From NCBI GenBank assembly GCA_940337035.1, contig CALNHX010003569.1, positions 1-64,000 on the forward strand: DNA of 64,000 nt. The letters run 5' to 3'. The notes below the pieces were generated by a model that worked only from the letters and a program-made list of their open reading frames with translations, made no database searches and was not told the DNA's origin. The stretch is from Agriotes lineatus (lineage: Eukaryota > Arthropoda > Insecta > Coleoptera > Elateridae). Below, one piece after another: positions 1 through 11,770 of this stretch. The stretch's first letter is position 1, and each line of letters begins with the position of its first letter. Made by a program: the position numbers and the translations under genes.

Positions 1-68
1 ATACTGTCCGGTAGCTTTAAAATCTACATATGTCCATAAAGTGCTTCAGGGATAAATAAAAAACTCAC

Positions 69-3000
69 CTGTAAAGAAACAGCTGGGGTAGTCATAGACG
101 CAGACTCCGCTTCTTTGGTGACAGGTTTACTTTCATTAACAGGACCTTTCTAAAATAAAGAAATTTTGTTTCCGGTATTGTCTGCCAACTATCAAATCTA
201 CATGTGCATACGAAATGATTTACGAAGAAATGAAACCTACCTGTGATGAGGCAGTAGTTGGTGTAGTTACGGAAAAGGCTTTCCCTGCTATGGTGGAAGG
301 TTCACTTCTATTAGCAGGAGCTTTCTAAAAATAAAGATTTTTTGTTTCTGATATTGCCTCTCAACTGTCAAACCTACACGTGCCCATAAAGTGTTTTACG
401 GAGAAATAAACCTACCTGTGATGAAATGGTAGCTGGGGTAGTTATGGACGTTGCTTTCCCTGCTGTGGTGGAAGGTTCACTTTCATCGGTGGCAGCTTTC
501 TAAAAATAAATATATACTGTCTCTGATATAGTCCGTTAGCTTAAAAATCTACATATGTCTTTAAAGTGATTTAGGGATAAGTAAAAGACCCACCTCTGAA
601 GAAACAGCTGGGGTAGTCACAGACGTGGACTTCCCTACTTTGGTGACAGGTTCACTTTGACTGACAGGACTTTTCTAAAAACGAAGAATTTTCTAATCGG
701 TATTGTCTCTTGACTGTCAAACCTACACGTGTCCATAAAGTGTTTTACGGAGAAATAAACCTACCTGTGATGAAATGGTAGCTGGGGTAGTTATGGACGT
801 TGCTTTTCCTGCTGTGGTGGAAGGTTCACTTTCATCGGTCGCAGCTTTCTAAAAATAAATAAATAATGTCTCTGATGTAGTCCGTTAGATTAAAAATCTA
901 CATATGTCTTTCAAGTGCTTTAGGGATAAGTAAAAGACCCACCTGTGAAGAAACAGCTGGGATTGTCACAGACACGGGCTCCCCTTCTTTGGTGACAGGT
1001 TCACTTTCATTAACAGGACCTTTCTAAAAATTAAAAAAAATCCCTTCGTTAATCTCTCGCAACCATCAAATGTAAATGTGTCTACGAAGTGATTTCAGCA
1101 GAAATAACACCTACCTGTGGTGAAATTGTAGCTATAGTAGTTACGGAGGTGGCTTTCCCTGCTGTCGTGAAAGGTTCACTTTCATTGGTAGCAGCTTTCT
1201 AAAAATGAATAAATAACGTCTCTGATATTCTCCGTTGGCTTTAAAATATACATATGTCCTTAAAGTGCTTCGTGTAGAAGTAAGAAACCCACCTCTGAAG
1301 AAAGAGCTCCGGTAGTCGCAGAAACAGGCTCCTCTCCTTTGGCAACAGATTCACTTTCATTAACCAGACCTTTCTAGAAATGAAGAAATATTGTCTTTTA
1401 GCTATCAGATCTGCATGACCCTACGATGTGATTTACGAAGAAATAACACCTACCTGTGATGAAAGAGTAGCTGGAGTAGTTACAGAAGCGGTTTCCTTTG
1501 ATGCGGTGGAAAGTTCACTTCCATTATGGGAAACTTTCTAAAAATTAAGATATTTTGTTTCCGACATTGGCTCCCGACTGTTATACTTACACCTGTGCAT
1601 AAAGTGTTTTACGGAGAAACAAAACCTACCTGCGATGAAATGGCAGCTGGGGTAGATTCAGATGTGGATTTTCTTGCTGTGTTGGAAGGTTCACTTTCAT
1701 CAGTCGTAGCTTTCTAAAAATAAATAAATAATGTCTCTGATATTGGCCGTTAGCTTAACAATCTACATATGTCCTTAAAGTACTCTAGGAAGAAGTAAAA
1801 GACCCACCTCTGAAGAACTAGGTAGGGTAGTCACAGACGCGGATGAAGCAGTAGCTGGTGTAGTTACGGAAATGGCTTTTCCAGCTATGGTGTAAGGTTC
1901 ACTTCCATTAGCAGAAGTTTTCTAAAAATAAAGATTATTGGTTTCTGATATTGTCTCTTAGCTTTAGCAGCTTCGTGTGTCCATAAAGTCATTTAGGGAT
2001 AAATGAAACCTACCTGTGATAAAATGGTAGCTAGGGTAGTTACTGACATGGCTTTTCCTGCTATGGTAGAAGGTTCACTTTCATTGATAGCACCTTTCTA
2101 AAAATAAATAAATTATGTCTCTGATATTGTCCATTAGCTTTAAAATCTACATATGTCCTTAAAGTGCTTTAGGGAGGACTAAAAGACCCACCTCTGATGA
2201 AACAGCTGGGGTAGTGACAGACTCGGACTCCTCTCCTTTGGTGACAGGTTCATCTTCATTAACAGGACCTTTCTAAGAATGAAGAAATTTTCTCTTCGGT
2301 ACTGTCTCCCGACTATCAAATCTACATGTGCCTACAAAATGATATACGAAGAAATAAAACCTACCTGTGATGAAATAGTAGCTGGCGTAGTTTACGGACG
2401 AGGCTTTTCCAGCTGTGGTTGAAGGTTCACTTTGATTGGTAGCACCTTTCTAGAAATAAATAAATAATGCCTCTGCTATTGACCATTAGCTTTAAATCTA
2501 CATATGTCCTTAAAGTGCTTTAGGTAGAAGTAAAATACCCACCTCCGAAGAAACAGCTGGGGTAGTCACAGATGCGGACTTCCTTTTTCGGTGACAGGTT
2601 CACCTTCATTAACAGGACCTTTCTAACAATGAGAAATTTCCGGTATTATCTAACAACTATCAAATCTACATGTGCATACAAAGTGATTTACGAAGAAATA
2701 AAACCTACCTGCGATGAAACAGTAACTGGAGTAGTTGCGGAAACGGCTTCTCCTGCTGTTGTGGACGGTTCACTTCCATTAGTAGGAGCTTTCTAAAAAT
2801 AAAAAGATTTTGTTTCTGATATTGTCTACCACATACACTTGTTTATAAAGTGATTTACTGAGAAATATAACCCACCTGTGATGAAATGGTAGCTGGTGTA
2901 GTTACAGACATTTCTTGCCCTGCTGTGGTAGGAGTTTCACTATCATTGGCAGCAGCTTTCTAAAAATAGATAAAATATTCCTAATATTAACTTCCAGTAA

Positions 3001-3692
3001 CAAATCTAGTTATATTAAAAATAGGGTTTTTCGATATTGTTTCCCAGCTGTTATATATGTATATGTGCCCTTAAAGTCCGTTGCGACAAAGTAAAACCAA
3101 CCTGCGAAGTATCAACATGGATAGTTGCAGACTCGGACTTCTCTCCTTTTCTGAAAGGTTCACTTTTATTAGGTGAAGCTTTCTGAAGCTTTCTGAAAAT
3201 AAAAAACGGTTTTTCCAATATTATCCCTCAGCTATAAAATCTACATGAGTCCTTAAAGTGCTTTGCCGAAAAGTAAAACCTACCTGCGAAGGAACAGTTG
3301 TAGTCGCTGAACTCAGATCTCCTGCTTCTTCTGTAACAGGTCCGCTTCTACGTTTGGAGCCTCCCTAAAATTAAAGAAACCCATGTATAAAACTATCGAA
3401 ACTGGCTCACTATTTTTGCTTGGTGTGGTAGAGTTTAATACTACCTTTGAAGAAATAGTTGTGGAAGGTTTAGTTCCAAGAAGGGATTTCTTTTTAGGGT
3501 TTTGAGTTTATTGCCACCATCACGATTTTCCTAAATTGAATAAACTATACTGGAATTGTTTCTCCGACACCTCCCGTTTATATTATTATTTTATTGAGAA
3601 GTGAAATGTACCTGTGGTGGATGATCAGTTGGCGTAACGTCAGTTGCGGACTCTTCTTTGGTTGCTTGTTCAATTTCCTTGTGGGTAGCTGC
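69..3692 (-). CDS. Tandem mini-exon gene, 21 repeat exons, partial
   Basis: Minus-strand host gene made of near-identical short exons. Each has an acceptor (TTTNTAG on the minus strand), an 81 or 84 nt open exon in phase 0 and a donor GTAGGT, GTGGGT or GTGAGT, with introns of about 90-150 nt. Exons in plus coordinates: 69-149, 241-324, 416-499, 594-674, 765-848, 943-1023, 1115-1198, 1293-1373, 1454-1537, 1630-1713, 1808-1921, 2014-2097, 2192-2272, 2365-2449, 2543-2622, 2709-2792, 2876-2959, 3102-3182, 3284-3364, 3445-3489 (doubtful), 3612-3692. Type A exons (27 codons) read about KGPVNESEPVTK then SVTTPAVSSE. Type B exons (28 codons) read about KAPANESEPSTTAGKA then SVTTPATISSQ. Eighteen of the 21 translate cleanly in phase 0. 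Introns are repeated too, so the array grew by duplicating exon-intron units. The product would be a long S/T/P/E-rich repeat protein of unknown function. First and last exons are not visible: the array continues off the left edge, and the 5' end lies to the right, possibly beyond inserted elements. Confidence 0.85.
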
Positions 3693-3833
3693 CTAAAAAA
3701 TAAAATAAGATACTTTCTGATTTACATTGCACCTATTAAATTTACGGACGTTATTTACTAAATTTTTTTACACTATTTCGATTTACATTTCCCGAAACAG
3801 CGTTCTTGTATAAAACTTAATAATAAAAAATGA

Positions 3834-4900
3834 GTGAATGACGACGTGATTATATCTAGTATCAATTTAAAAGAGTTGCACATTTTAAAATGCTCTTATC
3901 CCAAGTTGCTAAATATATACAAGCAAGCTAAACAGAAGCATATTGCTTTAATAAAAACTACAAAAATGGCTTACTACAAAACAAAATTTTTAATTCTGTC
4001 AATCCCCACGGGAGGCATGGAGGTTGTTTCCAAATCATCTAATAAAAATAGAAAGCTAAATAACATTGTATTAAATGTCAACGGCACTGTAACTGAGGAT
4101 CCGCAAATGGTAGCAGAACAGTTCAATAAATTTTTTATTGAGGTTCGCTTAGACATTATAAAACAAATTCCTAAAACAAATAGCATACCTATTCAGAGTA
4201 ATATATGTAATTATTCTCTTTTTTTAAGTGCCCTTACAGAAGATGAGTTATACAATATACTAAAAAATAAAATAAACAGTAAGAATTCTGCGGGTCCTGA
4301 CGAAGTTCCGACATTTCTAGTCAGGCGAGTATTGAACCTATTGTTAAAACCCTTAACTTACTTAGTCATTCTGTGCTGCATTGCCAACCTCAATCGTAGA
4401 AATACTTGTAAAGACTTCTTTAGAAATACTAGATTATTAACACTTCCTAGTATATAGTACTATATATTTGAAACTTGTGTTTATGTATTTAATAGTAAAA
4501 ACAAATTTATTACAAATAGTCAGGTACACAGTGCTGATACAAGACAGAAGGATAATTTTAGAATACCTTTTACGGGACTGCAGATCTCAAGTAAGCTGAC
4601 TGCCAATTTCGGCCTCAAGTTATATAATCGTTTACCAAGTCAAATTAAGGTAATTACAGAGCTGTCTAAATTTAAAGTACACTTGAAAGCGTTTTTAGTA
4701 GAAGGGTGTTTTTATTCCGTACAAGATTTTTTAATTCAACTCAATTGATACATGTTATGGAGATTAGCTTTTTTATCGATTCCTTGTGATGATTCACCGT
4801 TTTGGTGTTACATTGTTTCATTTTTTTAATGCGTTTTTTTATTGTGACTGTTCCATATTGTATATAAAATCATAGGAAATAAAGGCATATTATTATTATT
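3834..4900 (+). pseudogene. Internally deleted non-LTR retrotransposon
   Basis: The plus-strand ORF at 3834-4457 looks like the linker and early fingers region of a jockey/CR1-type ORF2, with the signature NSAGPDEVPTFLV (usually SAGPDGIP). It then jumps, without the catalytic core, to a C-terminal tail around 4458-4750 that resembles the end of such polyproteins (LYNRLPSQIK). The 3' end has AATAAA followed by a TATTATTATTAT tail at about 4878-4900, typical of this group. The endonuclease and the active-site box are absent, so it cannot code for a working enzyme. It may lie in an intron or upstream of the mini-exon gene. Confidence 0.7.
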
Positions 4901-5015
4901 ATATGATGAGCTTGCTAGTAAGAGACAAAAAAATATATTGTGTATGCATGGATTATATTGTCATCTTTCACAATAACATTAATTTTTCTTCTAATGCTTA
5001 TAAGGTATCTACATA

Positions 5016-5581
5016 AAGGGTTTTCCAATAAGAATGATATGATTTTGTAATGATCTAGTAACCATGGTAATAAAGTTATACCTGTCACTAGTTGTTATTT
5101 ATGTTAACTAAACTCTAACAATTTATTATGGCTAAATACTCGCTCCAAGAACGTTTGGATATTGTCCAAAAATGGTGGTTCTTAAGTGAACACTTTTCGC
5201 GCACTTCGCGAAAACTTTGGTTTAAATAATCGTCCTTCTGTGCTTTCCATTCGTCGCATCGTTAAGAAATTTGAAAGTAATTTTACTCTTCACGATATCT
5301 AAGGTTTATGCAAACAGGCCACAAACACTTGATGCTTTGAGATTGAACATTGAACGCTGCATTCGTGAGATCACGCCCGATTTATTGCACAGTCGTCAAA
5401 AATTGGATTCGTCGAATTCACTCGTGTACACGAAGCCGAGGTGGACATTTAAACGACGTGCTATTCAAAACATAAACGTTATCGATTGCACTTTAAGATA
5501 ATATAAAAAGTGTGGTTATATCTGAAATCATTTCTATTTTATTTCATTTTAAAATCATATCGTTCTTATTGGAAAACCCTT
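5016..5581 (+). mobile_element. Mariner-like element, internally deleted (566 bp)
   Basis: Imperfect terminal inverted repeats of about 32 bp start AAGGGTTTTCCAATAAGAAT and are flanked by TA on both sides (5014-5015 and 5582-5583). Inside, from the ATG at 5128, are the start of a transposase (MAKYSLQERLDIV, then NNRPSVLSIRRIVKKFES after a frame change) and, from about 5330, its C-terminal region with an HSCTRSRGGHLNDV-like stretch in a shifted frame. The N-terminal part resembles the DUF4817 helix-turn-helix of insect Tc1/mariner-type transposases. The middle, with the DDE/D residues, is missing, so this is a non-autonomous remnant. It separates two non-LTR fragments. Confidence 0.8.
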
Positions 5582-5676
5582 TAAAAAACGTTCACATGTA
5601 ATACGAATTGAAAATAATTGCACTCGAAGAAAACGCATGAATTACTAAGATATTGAATCAACGCTACTAATTAAGA

Positions 5677-6870
5677 GTGTTTGAAACAATTAATAGAGAT
5701 ATTCTTACTCAAAAGCTTACAGCTTATGGTATTGGTGGTACTGTTTTGCAGTGGCTGGTTAATTACTTAAACAATAGGTACCAAAGGACAAAAATTAACA
5801 ATACACTTTCTTTTAAAGTGCCTGTTATACACGGAGTGCCACAAGGTAGTATACTTGGCCCATTACTGTTTATTATTTATATTAACGATATTGCGACAGT
5901 AACTGATGATGTTTTTATCAATCTTTTCGCTGCCGATACGTTATTATCTTGTACCCACGAAAACCTGGAAACTGCAGTTAATAAAATGAATGTAACTTTA
6001 AATAACATTGTAACATACTTAGCTAGGAATAGTCTTTAAGTTAAATAAAGAAAAAACGAAGGCTATGATAATCTGCAGTAAAAATAACCTAAAGAAAACT
6101 CAAAATTCTAATTTCGCAATTAAAATTGAAGATAGTGAAATTTCTTACGTTGATTCGATAATATACTTAGGCGTTATAATAAACAAGCACTTGAACCTAA
6201 ATGAGCACTTTCGATATATATATGGTAAAATTTGCCAAAAATTGTTCTTTTTTTCAAGAAATACCTTAAACCTATCAATGTGGTCAAAAATTACTATATA
6301 CAACTGCATTATCAAGCCACATTTTCAGTACTGTCCGTCAATATTGTTTATGCTAAACAAAGGTGAACTCGATAAATTACAAAAATTGCAGAATAAGGCA
6401 ATGAGAGTTATATTATCTTGTGGTAGACGCACTCATATTATAGATATGCAGTATACGTTGCACTGGTGGCCGGTAAAAATACATTTACATTACTTTACTA
6501 TGATTTTTATTTATAAAATATTGCACAACCAGCTGCCAAAATACCTAAGCTGTAATATAAATTTTGTGAATGGCACCCATAATTATCCTACAAGAGGTAG
6601 AAATAATATACATATTGCGACTACCCAACTTCAACAAACCATGTCATCATTGTTTTTTAAAGGCTTTGTGGAGTTGAATAAATTACCAACTTGCATTAAG
6701 GAATCTAACACATTAAGTAAATTTAAGCTTAAATTGAAAGAAAAAATTAATAGTGATTTTTTTATTTAATTTCTTAAGAGCTAGAATAAGTTATTTTTTG
6801 TTATCTTGTATCTGTATGTACCAGATTCTTTCTGATTTTTTTTAAATAAACATTATTAAATCAATTTGCA
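5677..6870 (+). pseudogene. Non-LTR retrotransposon, 3' half of reverse transcriptase
   Basis: Two consecutive plus-strand ORFs (5677-6039 and 6065-6769) cover the palm and C-terminal half of a jockey/CR1-type reverse transcriptase. Visible landmarks are FETINRDIL, GVPQGSILGPLLF (RT block 5), the active-site box, and the tail motifs YLGVIINKHL, KPHFQYCPSILF and KLQNKAMRVIL. The active-site box reads FAADTLL instead of FADDTLL, so one catalytic aspartate is replaced by alanine. A frame change lies between the ORFs near 6040-6065. A 3' UTR with AATAAA ends near 6870. It is 5' truncated and inactive. Confidence 0.8.
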
Positions 6871-6994
6871 TATAAAAAAAGTATTTCACACGGAATTCGA
6901 TTGCAGCGCCTACGGAAGGCGTTTGAAAGGAAAATAAGCATACCGCGCGCTGCGCACCTAGTCAGGATCTGGCCTCTCAAAAAACGCTTCTAAA

Positions 6995-9138
6995 ATGATG
7001 GGGTGTGCACTCGACGACATAGTTTAAAAAAAATTTACACTATCTGGAATGACCTTGCGGATCTGAATGTGGAGGGCTCCATTCTTTTTGCGATTGCAAA
7101 AGAGCAGAAAAAATATTTTCTGACATTTTTTTTTATTAAAAAAATTGATGAATTTTATGCGTACAACGCATTCACAAGCTTAGTTTTGAATATTTCTCAA
7201 ACCAGAGGTAAGATTATTTTTTCTGGATTCCGACGATGTCAAATTAATCACGAAATTATTTTTAACAAATGCTACAAAAATTGTTTAAGCAAAGCGTACC
7301 GGGAACGAGCGGTATAAACCTCAGCATCGACATATTTTTAAAACTAGTGGACATAAAGGCATACTTCCAGCGTATGAAATGCACAGCAAAGAATGGAGAA
7401 ATTTTTAGTGGAAGAATTATCTCCATTGCTTTATTGTTCTAAAAGATACGATTTATTTTTGTACATCGCTCCGATGTTTTTCGCTGCGTGTTTGGAGTTA
7501 GCCCAGGTATAATGGATATCTACCTCAAAAAGAATAATGTAGTCCTGAATTTTGACACAAGTGTTCCTTAGTACTTAAGGAGTAACCTTTTAAAAACCCC
7601 CGCCTCTAGGGTACCGGCGTCATATCAAGAAGGCATTGGCAGTAGTTTAAAGATACCGTTTGTTCAGATAAAGTACCTTTTCTGTTTCGAAGCTGGCAAA
7701 ACATCATTAAGAAAAGTTGTTCAGAATCTAGAATAATGGTCACATGCAAAATTCCAGAAACATAGTTTTTTGATTTCTTGTTTATTAAAATTTTCAAGTT
7801 TCGTCTCATACGCACGGTTTTATAAAAATCGCCCAATATTTCTGAAATAATTATTTGAGAAAGTGCGATTTCGATAAATGCAGAAATACCCAATTCTATT
7901 AATTTTGGTTGAAACTTAAGAGAATACTGTACTTATCCCAAGCTTAATTACTATAAGTATTCGTCCTAATGTAACTTACGAAAATGTATTTTGTAATTGT
8001 AAATTTTGAAAATGTTCTGGGAACGGTAGTTGTAACAAGGCTGGATTGAAATGCAAAATAGATTGCTATTGTAATCAGTGCATTACCTTTTAATTTGCTT
8101 TAGAAACGCATATTTGTGTATCCAGCGTTTTTCTTGTAAGGCGACGTATAACAGTTCACATGGCCTATATGGAACGGAAAACTTAATAATTATTATTATG
8201 AAAATATAAACCATAAAAGTACAAGTGTACTACTTATCAAGTAGATAGCGTTACCACAAAAATAATCATGTTTTTTGTGAAATGGTAGTTTTTTAAGAAA
8301 GTTATAGCTTCGATTTTTCCATAATTTTTTTGAAGTTTCTTGTGCTTGTAGCTGCTGTATGAGTAAAGCACTGCAATATCTGTATTTTTCTATACTTTCG
8401 CCCTAAAGTTGTAATACATAGATGAAGAACATGAAGTACTTACTTTGAATGGTTTTGTATATTTTCGCAAGACGCAATCTTTAAATTTCTGCTTTCTAGT
8501 GATTACAAATGACATTATTTAAGTACAACCAATCAGCGTAATATAATTATGAGTAAGTATAATACAAACAAATTATTAACAAGCACAGTATATTCGTATC
8601 GCGGTTCAAATCAGTGAATGGCAAAGCGTACCACGCGTGAAACTCAAATCACGCAGCGGAAAAAAAAATTATTTTTTAGAACAATAAAGTAAGAGTAATA
8701 ATTCTTTCACTAAAAACTTCTCCATTCTTTTATAAACATTTCATACACGCAAGTATGCCTTTATGTCCAATAGTTTAAAAAATACCTAGATGCTGAGGTT
8801 TATACCGCTCGTTTCCGATACGCTTTGCTTGAACAATTTCTGTAGCATTTGTTAAAAATAATTTCGTGATTAATTTGACATCGTCTCAATGCAGAAAGAA
8901 TAATATCTTCACTGGTTTAAAAATCATTGAGAAATATTCAAAACTAAGCTTGTGAATGCGATGTACGCATAAAATTCATCAATTTTTTGAAATAAAAAAA
9001 ATTTCGGAATTTTTTTTTGTTATTTTGCAACAACAAAAAATAATGGAGTCCTCCACATTCAAATCCGCAAAGTCATTCCAAATAGTGTAAATTTTTTTAA
9101 AAAACTATATCTTGGAGTGCACACCCTATGATCGAATT
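6995..9138. repeat. Large imperfect hairpin, arms about 480 bp
   Basis: The left arm (about 6995-7480) is matched in reverse by the right arm (about 8650-9138). Shared blocks include GGTGTGCACTC near the outer ends, GTACAACGCATTCACAAGCT, and CGAGCGGTATAAACCTCAGC. The spacer of about 1.2 kb (7480-8650) has no gene I recognise. The ORF of 104 codons on the left arm (7003-7317) is not preserved in the right arm, which argues against coding. Likely a long-TIR DNA element or two inverted copies of an unclassified repeat. Confidence 0.65.
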
Positions 9139-9254
9139 TATGGTCTCTGATTCCTGAATAGATAGAAAGACAGAAAATTTGTTTTCGTCATCCAGAGACT
9201 CTGAAACATGAATTTCTAAACCAATCTCAAAAGGCGTTTTTTAGCGATTACAAC

Positions 9255-9965
9255 ACTTCCTTCTAGTCCAGTCACTATGTACAAAAATAAAGCCTTTATT
9301 GGAAAGTGAACCGAAATTTGAAATTCCTCTTTTGGGGGTGTTGGGGGCGTTCAGCAAAGCTTAACTTTAAGTTGTCGACACAGATTTTCTATGTGCTATT
9401 TCCGCCATCTTAAAAAAGATGCAGTTGTTTTTTTTTGCGATAACCCAGTTCCCGGTACGTGAAAATAAAGGGAACCTTTTATTTAGAGTTTTGTGTGCTC
9501 TACAATATATATTTAATTACTTTTCCACTACGACCGATATTAGTCGAGATATCAAACGCGATTCTCGGCATATTTAGCAAAAAAGTAGTAATTATAATAC
9601 TTGTAGAGATTGATAATCCCTGCAATTTGACATATTATAAATTCAAAATGCGACTAAAATTATACTTGTCAAGCGGATCAAAGTCGTAAACTCGACGTGT
9701 AATTTTGATTTCATTTATCGTACTCTTACATAAATGACATAATAAACGTCATTACATTATTAGAATCATTACATTTCATAGAACATCTTAGTGGATAACT
9801 TGAAATTCAATTTTCCTGGACCCCCAACATTCCAAAAAGGGAGTTCAAATTTCGGTTCTTAAGAATGTTGACTATTAAAACATTGTTCAAAGTACTACGT
9901 ACACTTACAAACCAGTCTCAAGTTCATATGTGACTGTTGCAGGAAATAACATGTTTTTTATGTTT
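9255..9965 (+). repeat. Left arm of 0.7 kb inverted repeat pair
   Basis: This stretch returns in reverse orientation at about 27195-27960. Shared features include GTCCAGTCA, AGCAAAGCTTAACTT, GCCATCTTAAAAA, CGTGAAAAT and ACATTGTTCAAAGTACTACG. The two arms enclose the Jockey/Polinton-like nest, 17 kb apart. Differences and indels are many, so the pair is old. No reading frame is shared between the arms. Confidence 0.65.
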
Positions 9966-10049
9966 TCTGAATTGTAAAAATGTCGAAAACTATGATTTAG
10001 AAAAATCCCTCTATCCAATCACGGAGAAGAAAACTAAAGGTGAATTAAC

Positions 10050-11205
10050 TAATCTGAACACTTGCAGCAGCTGAACTGAACAATACAAAAAAAGCGAAAA
10101 GCATATTCAATCTGAACAGACTGCTACATTGTGTAATTTCAATAGAGCCAAGACGTAGAAACAGTGACACGCCGCAGTGCATTAACTGTCAGCTAATTGT
10201 ACACACGAAGAACTATTGTCATCTACCGCCGCGATGCGTGAAATGCACCCCAGCATCATCATTTTCTAAATGCGTTAAACCAAGAAGCTAAACCTGCCTG
10301 CGTTAACTGTAGTGGAGATCATACGGCCAACTATAGAGGTTGCCCTTACATTAAAAATCTCAATAAAAAAACAAGTCTGCCTACAATAAGACCTACTAAC
10401 CCTAACTCTACTATAACCGTAAACATTACTGCCAACCCAAACTATGCTCAATCCGTTAAAAATAATTGCAATCCCCTCAACCCTAATGTAACTAGCTATA
10501 ATAATCTAGAACCAAGCAATTCCGAATTTTTCAAATCAAAAATCCTTCAATCCTCCTCGAAATGGTCTTGCTCAAATTAAGAGCTTCATAATGTCCCTTA
10601 TCCATTATTGTTCCAAAATGGCTGCAAATAACCAAATCACTATACAAAAGTTAACGCTACTTAATTGGAATGCCAACTGATTAAAAACTCAACGATCCAT
10701 TTTCATATCATTTGTAGCCAGACGTGGTATAGATATTGCATGCGTTACAGAAATTATCTATACCGGGATATCACGTTTTTAGAAAAGACCGAGAAACAGG
10801 AATTGGATGGGGTGGATCTGCCATAATTATTAAACAGAACCTGTTAACGACCCCAATTGAACTAGTAGACGTTAATCAATTAGAAGCCATCACAATTAAA
10901 TTAACTTTTAAGAATAGTTCTTCGATCAATATAGTATCGGCTTACAACCACTTTCCAATAAACTTATCCTGAATGATCTCAAAAATATATTCGAAGGCTC
11001 ACATCCTACATTACTAGTAGGTGATCTTAATAGTAAGAACACAATTTGGGGCTGCAGAACTAACAATCCAAATGGAGTTAAACTTAATAATTATGCGTCC
11101 CAACTGGCACTTACAGATATCTGCTCCGAATTACAACTACAGACAAAATCAGCTACCTGATATTCTGGATATAATAGTGAATAAAAATTTAGCACTTCCA
11201 ATAAG
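10050..11205 (+). pseudogene. Jockey non-LTR element, 5' part (gag and endonuclease)
   Basis: Broken plus-strand reading frames of a Jockey-clade element. Zinc-knuckle motifs typical of Jockey ORF1 are visible: CINCQLIVHTKNYCH and LPPRCVKC near 10178-10250, then CSGDHTANYRGCP near 10305-10350. The endonuclease of ORF2 begins near 10655 and continues through 10736-11205 with GWGGSAIIIK and DILDIIVNKN. Stops and frameshifts are frequent. The frame runs exactly to the 6-bp target duplication of the large element at 11206 and resumes at 23926, showing that one Jockey copy was split by that insertion. Confidence 0.85.
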
Positions 11206-11686
11206 AGTAGTAGTCCGACGACTAAACTAGAGCACCTGTCAATTAAACGATTAAATTAATTGGCCTAATTAAACCCGCGAATTAAATCCGTGGTTTGATC
11301 TAATTAATTGCGCGGTTTGACACAATTAATTTCGCGGATTGCTCTAATTAATTTTGATATGTGCTACTGATTAAATTACGCGGCGGCCATTTTTAATTTG
11401 CTTCCGGAGTTACGCGGCGGCCATTTTAATTTCAATTTTCGCGCAAAAATTTTTGAATTTGAAATCTTTTCAGATTTTTCTAAGTTCAATTTTTTGAGTT
11501 TAAACTCCCCGAGGGTCGGCCATCTTGGTTTTCTGCGAGCGCACTTCTCTCGGCTGCCATTTTTATTTATAATTAGCGCCCGTTTTTGAATTTCAATTGG
11601 TAAATCTGTCTCTCTTGTACTCATTGGGTATTAGCTGTCTCTCTTGCATTCATAGGATGGATGTTTATATTTAAAAAAATCTCTGG

Positions 11687-11770
11687 CCGACTTGGATTTG
11701 AACCCTCTACGTTCGTATCCACATTTGAGTTGCATCGGTGTATGACGCTAGACTACGTACCGCTACGGAT
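11687..11770 (-). other. tRNA-derived sequence in left TIR
   Basis: On the minus strand a B-box GGTTCAAATCC (plus 11694-11704) is preceded at tRNA spacing by an A-box-like GTACGTAGTCTAGCG segment and followed by a T-run. The acceptor stem is poor and no clear cloverleaf forms, so it is a tRNA-like pseudogene or SINE-type Pol III promoter rather than a working tRNA. The right TIR has the counterpart. Confidence 0.5.

Noticed and set aside
1526..2796. Plus-strand ORFs of 63 and 74 codons in the mini-exon array
   Set aside because: They run across minus-strand exons and introns, are not repeated in the other units, and are shadows of the minus-strand exons.
3445..3530. Full 86-nt exon using the acceptor at 3531-3532
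   Set aside because: The length breaks the phase and gives a stop; a 45-nt form ending at 3489 keeps the phase but has a poor acceptor, so the exon is listed as doubtful.
7003..7317. ORF of 104 codons on the left hairpin arm
   Set aside because: The matching right arm does not keep the frame, and the composition is that of AT-rich non-coding repeat.
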